This document shows positions 7,994 through 15,110 of a stretch of 26,657 bases of DNA, piece after piece. Each line of letters opens with the position of its first letter. The stretch's first letter is position 1. Below the pieces are notes generated by a model. It was not told the origin of the DNA, did not search any database, and saw only the letters and a list, made by a program, of their open reading frames with translations. Made by a program: the position numbers and the translations under genes. The DNA comes from Candidatus Gerdarchaeota archaeon (lineage in GTDB: Archaea > Asgardarchaeota > Heimdallarchaeia > JABLTI01): positions 1 to 26,657 of the forward strand of contig JAEORM010000117.1 in the NCBI GenBank assembly GCA_016840905.1. Reading direction: 5' to 3'.

Positions 7994-8635
7994 CCAAATC
8001 AGACCAAAGCCATACCACAGCAGAACTGAAACAGTTGACAGCAGCAGAATACCAATGATATCCAGTACAAAACCTGTTTTGAATATTTCTTTGACACTAA
8101 AGAATCCCGTTGAATAGCTGATCATTGTTGGTGGTGTACCGAATACCAGCGCATAATCTACACTAGATCCAATAGCAACAATAACTGCTAGTAATGTTGG
8201 ATCAATATGAAGGCTAAAAGCTATAGGGATTACTAAAGGTATTAACATAGCAGCACTTGCGGTATTGCTAGCAACTGCAGTAACTAAGAGTGAGATTCCT
8301 CCAACAATTAAAGCAATGATAATAAAATGCTTACCTTCAATTATACCCATATTGGAAGCTATCCAATCGGCAATACCTGTTAATTCGAGAGCTTGACCTA
8401 ATACTAAACCACCACCAAAAAGGAATAAAGCATTCCAATTAATATTCTTTACATCTTTAGGTTCAAGGGTGTTAGTACCAAAAATAAGCACAACTGCTAT
8501 AAGTGCTATAATTCCTGAATTTAATGAAAGTGCACCATTTGTCCAGTTACTTAGTGGGGTAGCTAGTAACCATAATAATATCGTAAAAATGAAAATAATA
8601 ATGGTTATCCATTCTTTAGATTTCATTTTTCCCAT
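7988..8635 (-). CDS. DASS/SLC13-type transporter, C-terminal half (downstream of in-frame TAG)
   Basis: Second structural repeat of a divalent anion:Na+ symporter (DASS, VcINDY/SLC13 family), which imports sulfate or dicarboxylates across the membrane. The signature Ser-Asn-Thr of the second helical hairpin is at residues 123-125 (VASNTASAAMLIP), followed by SVDYALVFGTPPTMI and several hydrophobic helices. It is in the same reading frame as the N-terminal half at 8693-9889, separated only by a TAG and 19 sense codons (reading VSKKSLA...DDLKKMG) that look like the normal inter-repeat linker. It is unclear whether it is translated separately from the ATG at 8635 (no ribosome binding site visible), by read-through, or not at all. 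Alone it would be half a transporter. Confidence 0.75.
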   Translation of the reverse strand: MGKMKSKEWITIIIFIFTILLWLLATPLSNWTNGALSLNSGIIALIAVVLIFGTNTLEPKDVKNINWNALFLFGGGLVLGQALELTGIADWIASNMGIIEGKHFIIIALIVGGISLLVTAVASNTASAAMLIPLVIPIAFSLHIDPTLLAVIVAIGSSVDYALVFGTPPTMISYSTGFFSVKEIFKTGFVLDIIGILLLSTVSVLLWYGFGLIWV

Positions 8636-8692
8636 TTTCTTAAGATCATCTCTGAAGACTATTTGTGCACTAGCTAAGCTCTTTTTGGATAC

Positions 8693-8695
8693 CTA
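8693..8695 (-). other. in-frame TAG interrupting the transporter gene
   Basis: On the minus strand the codons read TTT CGT CCC TAG GTA TCC AAA AAG, with no frame change on either side. The amber codon lies in the cytoplasmic linker between the two inverted repeats. TAG ends at least three other genes here (at 11513, 20162, 26264), so it is an ordinary stop in this genome. Options are a recent nonsense mutation, a functional two-piece transporter, suppression, or a sequencing error. Confidence 0.85.
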
Positions 8696-9889
8696 GGGAC
8701 GAAAAACTAGTAGAAGATAGCCCCAAATCACAAGAAGCATTATGATAACAAATGGTAATCCAAATCCCAACCATTGAAGGAAAGAAATTTCTATACCTAC
8801 ATCTGATAAACCTTGTATTGCTATTGGATTTGCAGGTGTACCGATAACTGAGGCAATTCCTCCTGTAGTGGCGGAATATCCTATTCCTAAAACCAGTGCT
8901 TTCTTGAATCCAGTAGTATCTTTTTCTTTTCCGGAAGTTTCTATTTGTGTTACTAAAGCAATAGCAATTGGAACCATTACAGCAGCGCTTGCGGTATTAC
9001 TCATCCACATTGAAAGAAATGCTGCAACAGACATTAGAATAATCAACAAAAATGATGGTCTTATACTTGCACGACCTACAATACTTAAAGCAAGTCGTCT
9101 GTCAATATTATGTTTTTTCAACGCTTCAGCAATGATAAACCCACCAAAGAAAAGAGCTATCACAGGATCGAAAAATGGTTGAAGTGCTACAGAAGCTGTT
9201 GATATGCCTGAAACAACAATAACTATAGGTACCAAAAAAGCACCTACAATAGTAGGAACAATTTCAGTTATCCACAATCCAGCTACTAATACAAGTAAAC
9301 CTAAAGCAATACCAGTTTTATATGGTACGATCATCCTGAAATTAAAAACTCTAATATTTTCACCCAATTCTGAGCTAAAAAGTGTGGAATTTGATATAGG
9401 CCTTATTTTACGGGACATACCTGCTCCAGTAATCGTTCCATAAATAGAATTTAATTTTAATTCATCAATCGAATTATTAGCATTATCCACTATACCTACA
9501 CTAAATTCAACTTTAGAATTTGTGGACGATTTATAAGCCAAGTTTGTTACAACAACACTTGAGTTCCCGGTTGACCCAATAGGTATAAAGTGTTCAACTT
9601 TTGTAGTGCTTGCACTTGGCGCCATGGTAATATTGAATTCTATCGTTTCAGTGGTAAAATTAAAAGAAAGTTCTACTCGATAAGAACCTGGTTCCATATT
9701 TGGTGGTCCTAAAAACAACGCTCCTATTGCCAAACCAATTATTACACAGGAAATAATAGATCGTCTAATAATTTTCTTCTTCTTTTGTTGCTTTTCTTCA
9801 GGAGTTAAGGTTTTTTTCTCTGTTTTACCTTCTACTCCATTGAATGGATCCTCTTCTTTTTTAATATCTGGTGATTCTTCATTAGACAT
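8693..9889 (-). CDS. DASS/SLC13-type transporter, N-terminal half with extra extracytoplasmic domain
   Basis: 398 residues ending at the TAG. Residues 1-40 are charged and cytoplasmic (KKEEDPF, KQQKKKKIIRR), then a transmembrane helix at about 43-62. A hydrophilic region of about 125 residues, rich in Ser, Thr and Asn (about 65-190), is predicted outside the membrane and is not part of the usual family. From about 190 the DASS scaffold begins (GLWITEIVPTIVGAFLVPI), with the first signature Ser-Asn-Thr at 297-299 (MWMSNTASAAVMVPIA) and GTPANPIAI in the following helices. Together with the 7988-8635 part it covers a complete transporter of 633 codons including the TAG. The ATG at 9889 is the clear start. 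Substrate is not predictable beyond sulfate or dicarboxylates. Confidence 0.82.
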   Translation of the reverse strand: MSNEESPDIKKEEDPFNGVEGKTEKKTLTPEEKQQKKKKIIRRSIISCVIIGLAIGALFLGPPNMEPGSYRVELSFNFTTETIEFNITMAPSASTTKVEHFIPIGSTGNSSVVVTNLAYKSSTNSKVEFSVGIVDNANNSIDELKLNSIYGTITGAGMSRKIRPISNSTLFSSELGENIRVFNFRMIVPYKTGIALGLLVLVAGLWITEIVPTIVGAFLVPIVIVVSGISTASVALQPFFDPVIALFFGGFIIAEALKKHNIDRRLALSIVGRASIRPSFLLIILMSVAAFLSMWMSNTASAAVMVPIAIALVTQIETSGKEKDTTGFKKALVLGIGYSATTGGIASVIGTPANPIAIQGLSDVGIEISFLQWLGFGLPFVIIMLLVIWGYLLLVFRP

Positions 9890-9915
9890 GTATATTCACA
9901 TTTCCCTTTGATGGA

Positions 9916-9943
9916 TGAGATGCAGTCTCAAATAAAACTGCAT
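9916..9943 (-). promoter_or_regulatory. inverted repeats in the transporter promoter (candidate operator)
   Basis: Perfect 7-bp inverted repeat ATGCAGT (9920-9926) / ACTGCAT (9937-9943) with 10-base spacer, partly overlapping a second repeat TGAGA (9916-9920) / TCTCA (9926-9930). On the minus strand it sits between an AT-rich TATA-like region (about 9945-9965) and the start at 9889, roughly where transcription should begin. The role as operator is inferred from position. Confidence 0.35.
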
Positions 9944-9983
9944 AAAATATATTATTTATAATTTTGTTGTAAAGTTGCAAAAA

Positions 9984-10760
9984 TTAAGTAGCATAATTAG
10001 TTCCTATATAATACGAAATCATTAGAATAGTAAATAATAATACTGGTACTCCTGTTGCAATTGCTGTTTCTACCCAAGTAAATTCACAAGCGGGTTTAGC
10101 AATGAAAATAATATACACACTAGAAGCAATAATTCCAGCAAAATGTACAATAATACAAGTTATTCCTGCAAATGAGTTTCTAAGATTTGACATTGAAGTA
10201 ATAATACCCCAAACATCGTAATCTCCTGGATTCTCATATGGTAAGGCTATCAAAAGAAAAATACCATTAAAGAGTTCAGCAAAAACCACTGGAAGCATTC
10301 CATATCCAACAGCAGAACGAATCTGTTTTCTGGAAGATTTCCCACCTAATAATCGGCTCATAGTTCGTATTGTCCAACTTCCTAAGAACCAAATAAGAAA
10401 AGGAAGAAGAAAGGAAGCAATCCATCCAATGAGAAAGATAACGGGATAAAATTTCCAATCTAAAGTATGTGTATGGATGATATAAGCAATTAATTGTGTT
10501 GCAAGGCCAAGGGATATTGCAACAGTAAAAAGAAATCCTCCTTTGGAATCTGGATTGTCAGCAATGATCTGAGAAATTTTCCTAGGTTTGATAACAAGCT
10601 CTTTTATGCGAAAGAATGATTCTTTATAAGTTACTGGAGCAAAGACTTTTTGCTCATAGACTACCGTTAAATCAGCTCCACAAAAAGGGCATAAAAGGTA
10701 GCCTTGAGGAGAGGTTTCACTACAAATAGGGCAACGTATTATAGCTTCTTCAGTACTCAT
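9984..10760 (-). CDS. zinc-ribbon membrane protein, Yip1-like
   Basis: 258 residues. An N-terminal zinc ribbon (RCPICSETSPQGYLLCPFCG, two CPxC knuckles at about 9-27) precedes a linker and a membrane domain with five hydrophobic segments, roughly at 73-92, 105-130, 150-175, 200-220 and 233-253. The charged helix before the first segment (FFRIKELVIKPRKISQII) and the overall arrangement match archaeal Yip1/YIF1-domain proteins; Yip1 proteins in eukaryotes take part in ER-Golgi traffic, but the prokaryotic relatives have no settled function. The ribosome binding site GGAG lies 10 bases before the ATG. A TTACCGAA element lies 42 bases upstream of the start. It precedes the transporter on the same strand with about 95 bases between them. 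Confidence 0.68.
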   Translation of the reverse strand: MSTEEAIIRCPICSETSPQGYLLCPFCGADLTVVYEQKVFAPVTYKESFFRIKELVIKPRKISQIIADNPDSKGGFLFTVAISLGLATQLIAYIIHTHTLDWKFYPVIFLIGWIASFLLPFLIWFLGSWTIRTMSRLLGGKSSRKQIRSAVGYGMLPVVFAELFNGIFLLIALPYENPGDYDVWGIITSMSNLRNSFAGITCIIVHFAGIIASSVYIIFIAKPACEFTWVETAIATGVPVLLFTILMISYYIGTNYAT

Positions 10761-10801
10761 TATAATTACTCCAGTGACTATTAATTTCTCAATAAAGAAT
10801 C

Positions 10802-10809
10802 TTCGGTAA
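10802..10809 (-). promoter_or_regulatory. TTACCGAA element upstream of the Yip1-like gene
   Basis: Third copy of the octamer, here reading TTACCGAA on the minus strand, followed by GATTCTTTATTGAG. TTTATT would be the TATA-like element, and transcription would begin about 15-20 bases before the GGAG-ATG of the gene at 10760. This copy gives the best-spaced BRE-TATA arrangement of the four. Confidence 0.4.
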
Positions 10810-10904
10810 TAAATCTATTATATATTTCGAATTAGACATTTAAAGAAAACAATAGAGTAATATTTTTATTAATATCAAAGAAAATTAATTCTAAGGTTAG
10901 AAAA

Positions 10905-11513
10905 ATGAAAAAAGTAATCATAACTGGATTTGAACCTTTTGGGGGAGAAACAATAACTCCTGCTTTAGAAGTTATGAAAATCTTGAGTGAAGAAGGCATT
11001 TCCAATATCAATTTAATTCCAGTGCAATTACCAGTTGTCTTTAGGAAAGCCTTTAAAGTTCTTAATGAAACAATAGAAAAAGAAAAACCTGATCTTGTTC
11101 TTTCAATTGGTCAAGCAGGGGGAAGAACCTCTATCAGTTTGGAAAGACTGGGAATAAACCTAGAAGATGCTAGAATAGCTGATAATGAAGGTAATTCTCC
11201 TAAGGATGAAAAGATTGAATTAAACGGTCCAGCAGCATATTTTACTACTATTGATATACGAAAAACTGAGCAAGCAATAAAAGAAGCTGGCATACCTGTT
11301 ATTGTTTCGAATTCTGCAGGAACATATGTTTGTAATGATATTATTTATGGAGTTTTGCATTATCTTATTGTAACAAATTCTTCAACAAAATATGGGTTTA
11401 TTCATGTTCCTTTCCTTCCTGAACAAGTAGCTCCGAAATCTAAAGAAATAGCTTCTATGCCTCTTATTATGATTAAAGAAGCTATTAGCATAGCTATTCA
11501 AAATAATATTTAG
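10905..11513 (+). CDS. pcp: pyrrolidone-carboxylate peptidase (pyroglutamyl peptidase I)
   Basis: Cytoplasmic cysteine peptidase (family C15) that removes N-terminal pyroglutamate from peptides. At 202 residues it has the usual length. The N-terminus reads VIITGFEPFGGE, the family hallmark. The catalytic triad is intact: E80 in SISLERLG, C143 in SNSAGTYVCND, and H167 in GFIHVPFLPEQ, all within one residue of their standard numbers. Start at ATG 10905, preceded by AAGGTTAG. It stands alone, divergent from the Yip1-like gene and convergent with the pilin-like operon, and ends with TAG. Confidence 0.95.
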   Translation: MKKVIITGFEPFGGETITPALEVMKILSEEGISNINLIPVQLPVVFRKAFKVLNETIEKEKPDLVLSIGQAGGRTSISLERLGINLEDARIADNEGNSPKDEKIELNGPAAYFTTIDIRKTEQAIKEAGIPVIVSNSAGTYVCNDIIYGVLHYLIVTNSSTKYGFIHVPFLPEQVAPKSKEIASMPLIMIKEAISIAIQNNI

Positions 11514-11527
11514 AAAATAGTAGAAAT

Positions 11528-11548
11528 AGGAAGGACTATTTGCTTCCT
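11528..11548 (+). terminator. hairpin between convergent pcp and pilin-like operon
   Basis: Inverted repeat AGGAAG / CTTCCT with a 9-base loop, followed by TTTA. It lies in the short gap between two convergent genes and could stop transcription of pcp; no clear T-tract follows on the minus strand. Confidence 0.4.
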
Positions 11549-12253
11549 TTATATTGTTAAAGTAACAATTATCTGTTCAGGGGTTGTGCCAACAACAGTG
11601 TCTCCACCAACAAGTGGAGCACCATAAAGATAAGTTCCATTATAAAAAGCAGTTGTTGCTCCAGCATTAACAGTAACTTCTGCATACCCTATAAGATTAT
11701 CACCATAAACTGTTTCTTGTGTGAATTGGATCAAAGCTGTTGTAGCAGTATTGACATAGCTAAGAGTATAATCTAAACTATAACTGAATCGAACATCAAT
11801 AGACATATAGTTGCTTTCCATATAAACATCAATATTTCCACGAAAACCTATTTGTCCATTTGCAGTTATAAGATCTACAGGTATAGCTGGTGAAATGTAT
11901 GGGTCTATTTCAAAAACTGCCACATAACCTTTTTGGAGCATTTGTAGTTCTGCAAAATCTAACCAATTTTGAATAATTTGTCCCGCAATTGCTCTTGTGG
12001 TGATGATTGATCCTGGTTGGGTATAATTGGCAATTAAAGAAATTATAAATAAATCTGTTTCAGTTTTAAAATTATTATACGCAGCAGTGAACTCATTGAT
12101 ATCGCTTGTTCTATTGTATTGACTTTGATTTAGCTCATAAACTATGGAAATAAAAGATAACATATAGATTATAATGATCACAGTGCAAACAAGAAATACT
12201 TGTCCCTTAGTATTATCTTTCAATGATTTTCTTCTATTTAGTATTCTTTTCAT
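11549..12253 (-). CDS. prepilin-like protein with class III signal peptide (third in operon)
   Basis: Short basic N-terminus (MKRILNRRKSLKDNTKG) ending in the prepilin peptidase site KG|QV, then a hydrophobic helix (VFLVCTVIIIIYMLSFISIVY) that would pack in the core of a type IV pilus-like filament. The rest is a beta-rich extracellular domain with many Thr, Tyr and Ala. The frame is open to a TTG at 12277, but the ATG at 12253 fits better, five bases after GGTGA; that site overlaps the TGA stop of the preceding gene, so translation is probably coupled. Third gene of a tight operon of three such proteins. Not similar to archaellins beyond the signal region; a minor pilin or pseudopilin is likely. 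The structure at the tip or the substrate is unknown. Confidence 0.68.
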   Translation of the reverse strand: MKRILNRRKSLKDNTKGQVFLVCTVIIIIYMLSFISIVYELNQSQYNRTSDINEFTAAYNNFKTETDLFIISLIANYTQPGSIITTRAIAGQIIQNWLDFAELQMLQKGYVAVFEIDPYISPAIPVDLITANGQIGFRGNIDVYMESNYMSIDVRFSYSLDYTLSYVNTATTALIQFTQETVYGDNLIGYAEVTVNAGATTAFYNGTYLYGAPLVGGDTVVGTTPEQIIVTLTI

Positions 12254-12258
12254 TTTCA

Positions 12259-12711
12259 TCACCCTGCTAAACGCCAAAGTTCTAAGTGAAGTACTCTAAA
12301 TTGATCAAGATTTGTCTCAAAGCCAAAGAGAAAATATTCTGATACACCAATGGTTGCATCTGATGGTGGTGTTCTATCCCAATAGATTGAATAAATTGTT
12401 GTTCCATCTTCATCATTAACTGATAAACGCCATAAAACATTTGCTGGTAAAGATGCATCTAAACTATCAGCTAATTCAGTTATTTGTTGATTATAGATTA
12501 ATGGTTTTAATGTTCCAGCTTGATTAAGGGAATCTAAAGCATTATAACCTATTTCAGAAAGATTTTCTTGATAGGTAGGTCTTGTGGTAAATTCAACTTG
12601 GAATAGCGCTATCATTAATAGAATAAGTACTGATAAAGAAATGAAAACTTCTAGGAGAAATAATTGCCCTTTTTTATTGTTTTTAATTAATTTCTCTTTT
12701 ACTCTGACCAA
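12259..12711 (-). CDS. prepilin-like protein with class III signal peptide (second in operon)
   Basis: About 150 residues. A basic leader VKEKLIKNNKKG ends in the cleavage site KG|QL and is followed by the hydrophobic helix LFLLEVFISLSVLILLMIALF, with Glu at position +6 of the mature protein, near the conserved Glu+5 of pilins. The remaining soluble part (about 110 residues) is probably a small beta domain. The frame also opens from an ATG at 12738, but that start would add hydrophobic residues before the basic leader; a TTG at 12711 preceded by GGCGGTG and overlapping the end of the upstream gene is preferred. It overlaps or touches both neighbours, indicating one transcript. The filament's exact type is not known. 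Confidence 0.68.
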   Translation of the reverse strand: MVRVKEKLIKNNKKGQLFLLEVFISLSVLILLMIALFQVEFTTRPTYQENLSEIGYNALDSLNQAGTLKPLIYNQQITELADSLDASLPANVLWRLSVNDEDGTTIYSIYWDRTPPSDATIGVSEYFLFGFETNLDQFRVLHLELWRLAG

Positions 12712-13796
12712 ATATACAACACCGCCTTGAATAAACATTCTCGAATGGTAACTAATTTTTCAACTTTAAATAGTTCCTTGTTTGTAGGCACATCACTTTC
12801 ACCATAAGTCGTACCTAAATTATCATTTAATAATGAAGGATAAATGTAAGCTTTTCTTTGAATCCCTAAAGGTGAATCAACGCTAACCAGTATAACCGAT
12901 GTCCCATTTGCTGGGATTCGTAATTGATGAGTTTCAAAGGTATTTGGTGTGTTGATTATACTTACTTCATTACTATAAGCTTCACCACCAGGAGAGAAGG
13001 GGAACACAACTGTTACACCAAGACTTGTCAGTGCTTGTGCACAATAAGTTTGAATGTAAGCTAAACCATTACTTGTTTCAGATTCTTGAATACAAGTTTT
13101 AAATCCATGATTAACGCTAGAACCAATAATAACATTAGTATAGTCAACAGCGAAAACACCATATTGAGATTCAGCAAAAGCTACAACTGTATAGTATCCT
13201 GTTGGAAGAAGAGCTGTTCCTAAATCTATTGGTAAAGATAACACTCCTAAACTATCTGTTATATCTCTTTGAGTATAAATGACAGAGCTATTTGGTGCTA
13301 CAACAAAAATCCAAACAGAACAATCGCCAAGAGAAGTTTCGATATCAATTGTTCCTGTAGGTTGGGTTAATGCAAGAGATGCACTAACACTAAACAATGA
13401 TTCAATTCTAAACTGGAAGCCCATTTCTTCTTCTCGAGAGATATTTCGCTTCAGATTCTCGTAACTGATACTATAGAGAGCATTAGGAGTTATTCGCGCA
13501 ATTTTATTCGCATCCAAAGAGGTGGTTCCCAGCTGTCGCAAACCAAAAGAATTGAAATCAGAAGAATAATCATATTCCCAATCTGTTGGGTAACCAGCGC
13601 TCATATAGAAAGCATCTGCAACTTGGTTTGCTCTTGTTTCAAAGGCTTCCCTTCCCAGATTTTGATATTTAGGTTCTAAGAAAGAAAGTGATAGTACAAT
13701 AACTTCTGTGAAAATGATCATAAATACAATCATGGCCAGAGCAAAATCAACGCCTTGAATTTGTCCTTTTTTATTTCTCCAGATGCTTCTTCTCAT
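12699..13796 (-). CDS. large prepilin-like protein with class III signal peptide (first in operon)
   Basis: 365 residues from the ATG at 13796. The leader MRRSIWRNKKG is cut at KG|QI and followed by the hydrophobic helix VDFALAMIVFMIIFTEVIVL, with Asp at mature position +6. The long extracellular part is beta-rich with an Ig-like look in the middle (GTIDIETSLGDCSVWIFVV, YYTVVAFAESQYG), much bigger than a typical major pilin, so it may be a tip or adhesive minor pilin. The ATG at 13796 has GGAG nine bases upstream; a TTG at 13811 lies inside that binding site and is rejected. Transcription probably starts near 13825 from the TATA-like element at 13847-13855. First gene of the three-gene operon that points away from the TadC-like gene. 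Confidence 0.7.
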   Translation of the reverse strand: MRRSIWRNKKGQIQGVDFALAMIVFMIIFTEVIVLSLSFLEPKYQNLGREAFETRANQVADAFYMSAGYPTDWEYDYSSDFNSFGLRQLGTTSLDANKIARITPNALYSISYENLKRNISREEEMGFQFRIESLFSVSASLALTQPTGTIDIETSLGDCSVWIFVVAPNSSVIYTQRDITDSLGVLSLPIDLGTALLPTGYYTVVAFAESQYGVFAVDYTNVIIGSSVNHGFKTCIQESETSNGLAYIQTYCAQALTSLGVTVVFPFSPGGEAYSNEVSIINTPNTFETHQLRIPANGTSVILVSVDSPLGIQRKAYIYPSLLNDNLGTTYGESDVPTNKELFKVEKLVTIRECLFKAVLYIWSE

Positions 13797-13811
13797 AATT
13801 GATTTCTCCAA

Positions 13812-14201
13812 TTATACCACATGGAATAAGTGTTCATATCAATTCTATATTAAATAAGTCATTATACTAGTGCTAAAATATTTTCGCTTTGGGTATTTAA
13901 TACTTTATTACACTGCTAAACATATTCAATTACATTTCTTATGTGTTTCGTTTGAACTCAAGCCTGAGCTTTTAAACAATAACAGCAATTTCAGTTACTG
14001 ATAGTTATAAAATAAATAAAAGTATGAATAAAAAGGAGAAGACGCCTCAAACACAGAATTTATTTATTATAAAATGTAACAATATCTACTATAAGATAAA
14101 CTTTTGAGAGCTAGGGAACAATAATTATTTATTTATCAGTTCCTTATCATTTGATTAAGGAAAGTATAATAAAAAAATCAGTATAGGAGTATGTAGTAGT
14201 A
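13812..14201. other. 390-base divergent intergenic region between the pilin-like and tadC-like operons
   Basis: Very AT-rich, no convincing gene. It must hold the promoters of both operons. On the minus strand TTTAATATA (13847-13855) is a TATA candidate; a second is GCGAAAATATTTTA near 13875-13890. On the plus strand AGTATAATAAAA (about 14163-14174) lies just before the tadC-like gene, with inverted repeats immediately upstream. A 27-codon frame at 14024-14107 has no family features. Confidence 0.5.
14113..14162 (+). promoter_or_regulatory. overlapping inverted repeats before the tadC-like gene
   Basis: TTCCTTA (14140-14146) and TAAGGAA (14156-14162) form a perfect 7-bp inverted repeat with a 9-base spacer, directly next to the TATA-like AGTATAATA. 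The left arm can instead pair with AGGGAAC (14113-14119) over a 19-base loop, using one G-T pair. This could be an operator or, if transcribed, two alternative hairpins. Confidence 0.33.
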
Positions 14202-15110
14202 ATGCCAAAGATCCCTCAAAAAACCCAAACATTGATTTGGATCATTTCTATAGCAGTAGCAGTATTGATGGGTGTAATTGCTGTTTTAATATGGGTTGGT
14301 GTATTTCCTTCAATTGATGAGACCAGTGCAATCACTGGAAGTGATTTTATTGCATTAGCAATTTTAATTGCCATTGCTCCTCCTTCTATTGCATTTTATA
14401 TTGATGCTCGTTGGAGGGAAGGTATTGACGCTAATTTACCAAATCTTTTGCGAGATATTGCTGATGCTCAAAGAACAGGTTTATCTCTTCCAAGAGCAAT
14501 CTCAGAATCCTCTAAAAGGAATTATGGTCCCTTAACACCAGAATTGAAGAAAATGGCGGCGAAAATTTCTTGGGGTATACCATTTGATCAAGCAATGCGT
14601 TCCTTTACTGATACAGCTGATACACAACTTAATAACCGAGCAGCAATTTTAATTTTAGAAGCTCAGCGATCAGGTGGTGTAATAGAAGATATTTTTGATT
14701 CAGCTCAAAAACATGTTGAGGATATTCTAGCATTACGAAAAGAACGTTTGGGATCAATGAAACCATATATTTGGATTATCTATGCTGCTTTTATTATCTT
14801 TCTCCTTGTTATTGTTGTGTTATTCCAAACATTCTTCTTCCCAATGAAGGAAATGTATCTTAGTTTCCAGGATGTAGGATTGGGCGGCGAAACTATGGGA
14901 TTACCACCTCAAACTCTGGACTCCTATATGATATTGTTTTTACACATGACCCTAATTGAAGGACTTTTTAGTGGTCTTGTTGCTGGAAAAATGGGTGAAG
15001 GAAAGGCTAAATCAGGTTTGAAGCATTCATCAATTATGGTTGCTATAGGTTGGATTGCGTATAAAATATTCATTGAACTTCAACTAATTAGCATCAATTT
15101 TGGAGGGTAA
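14202..15110 (+). CDS. TadC/GspF-type pilus assembly platform protein (single T2SSF domain)
   Basis: 302 residues with a GspF/TadC-type cytoplasmic domain at about 75-185: LPNLLRDIADAQRTGLSLP, ISWGIPFDQAM and ILEAQRSGGVIEDIFD are the characteristic conserved segments. Two transmembrane helices precede it (about 11-33 and 46-66) and three follow (about 190-212, 243-262, 277-297). Such proteins form the inner-membrane base of type IV pilus, Tad and archaellum machines, and are driven by a VirB11/TadA-like ATPase. Archaeal FlaJ-type platforms usually carry two such domains; this one has a single domain like bacterial TadB/TadC, so it may work with a partner encoded elsewhere. No pilus ATPase or prepilin peptidase is in the window. 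Start ATG 14202, with AGGAG 12 bases upstream. It is divergent from the prepilin-like operon, which suggests one machine. Confidence 0.82.
   Translation: MPKIPQKTQTLIWIISIAVAVLMGVIAVLIWVGVFPSIDETSAITGSDFIALAILIAIAPPSIAFYIDARWREGIDANLPNLLRDIADAQRTGLSLPRAISESSKRNYGPLTPELKKMAAKISWGIPFDQAMRSFTDTADTQLNNRAAILILEAQRSGGVIEDIFDSAQKHVEDILALRKERLGSMKPYIWIIYAAFIIFLLVIVVLFQTFFFPMKEMYLSFQDVGLGGETMGLPPQTLDSYMILFLHMTLIEGLFSGLVAGKMGEGKAKSGLKHSSIMVAIGWIAYKIFIELQLISINFGG

Noticed and set aside
8693..8695. Pyrrolysine coding at the in-frame TAG of the transporter
   Set aside because: Three other genes (ending at 11513, 20162 and 26264) and the transporter itself (7988-7990) end in TAG, so TAG acts as a normal stop here. 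There is no Pyl-type catalytic context in a membrane linker.
8868..9443. Plus-strand ORFs opposite the transporter gene (8868-9182, 9204-9443)
   Set aside because: They lie antisense to well-supported transmembrane segments and show no protein family features; they are shadows.
14024..14107. A 27-codon ORF in the divergent pilin/tadC region
   Set aside because: Low-complexity composition, no proper ribosome binding site and no family features; it may occur by chance in AT-rich DNA.
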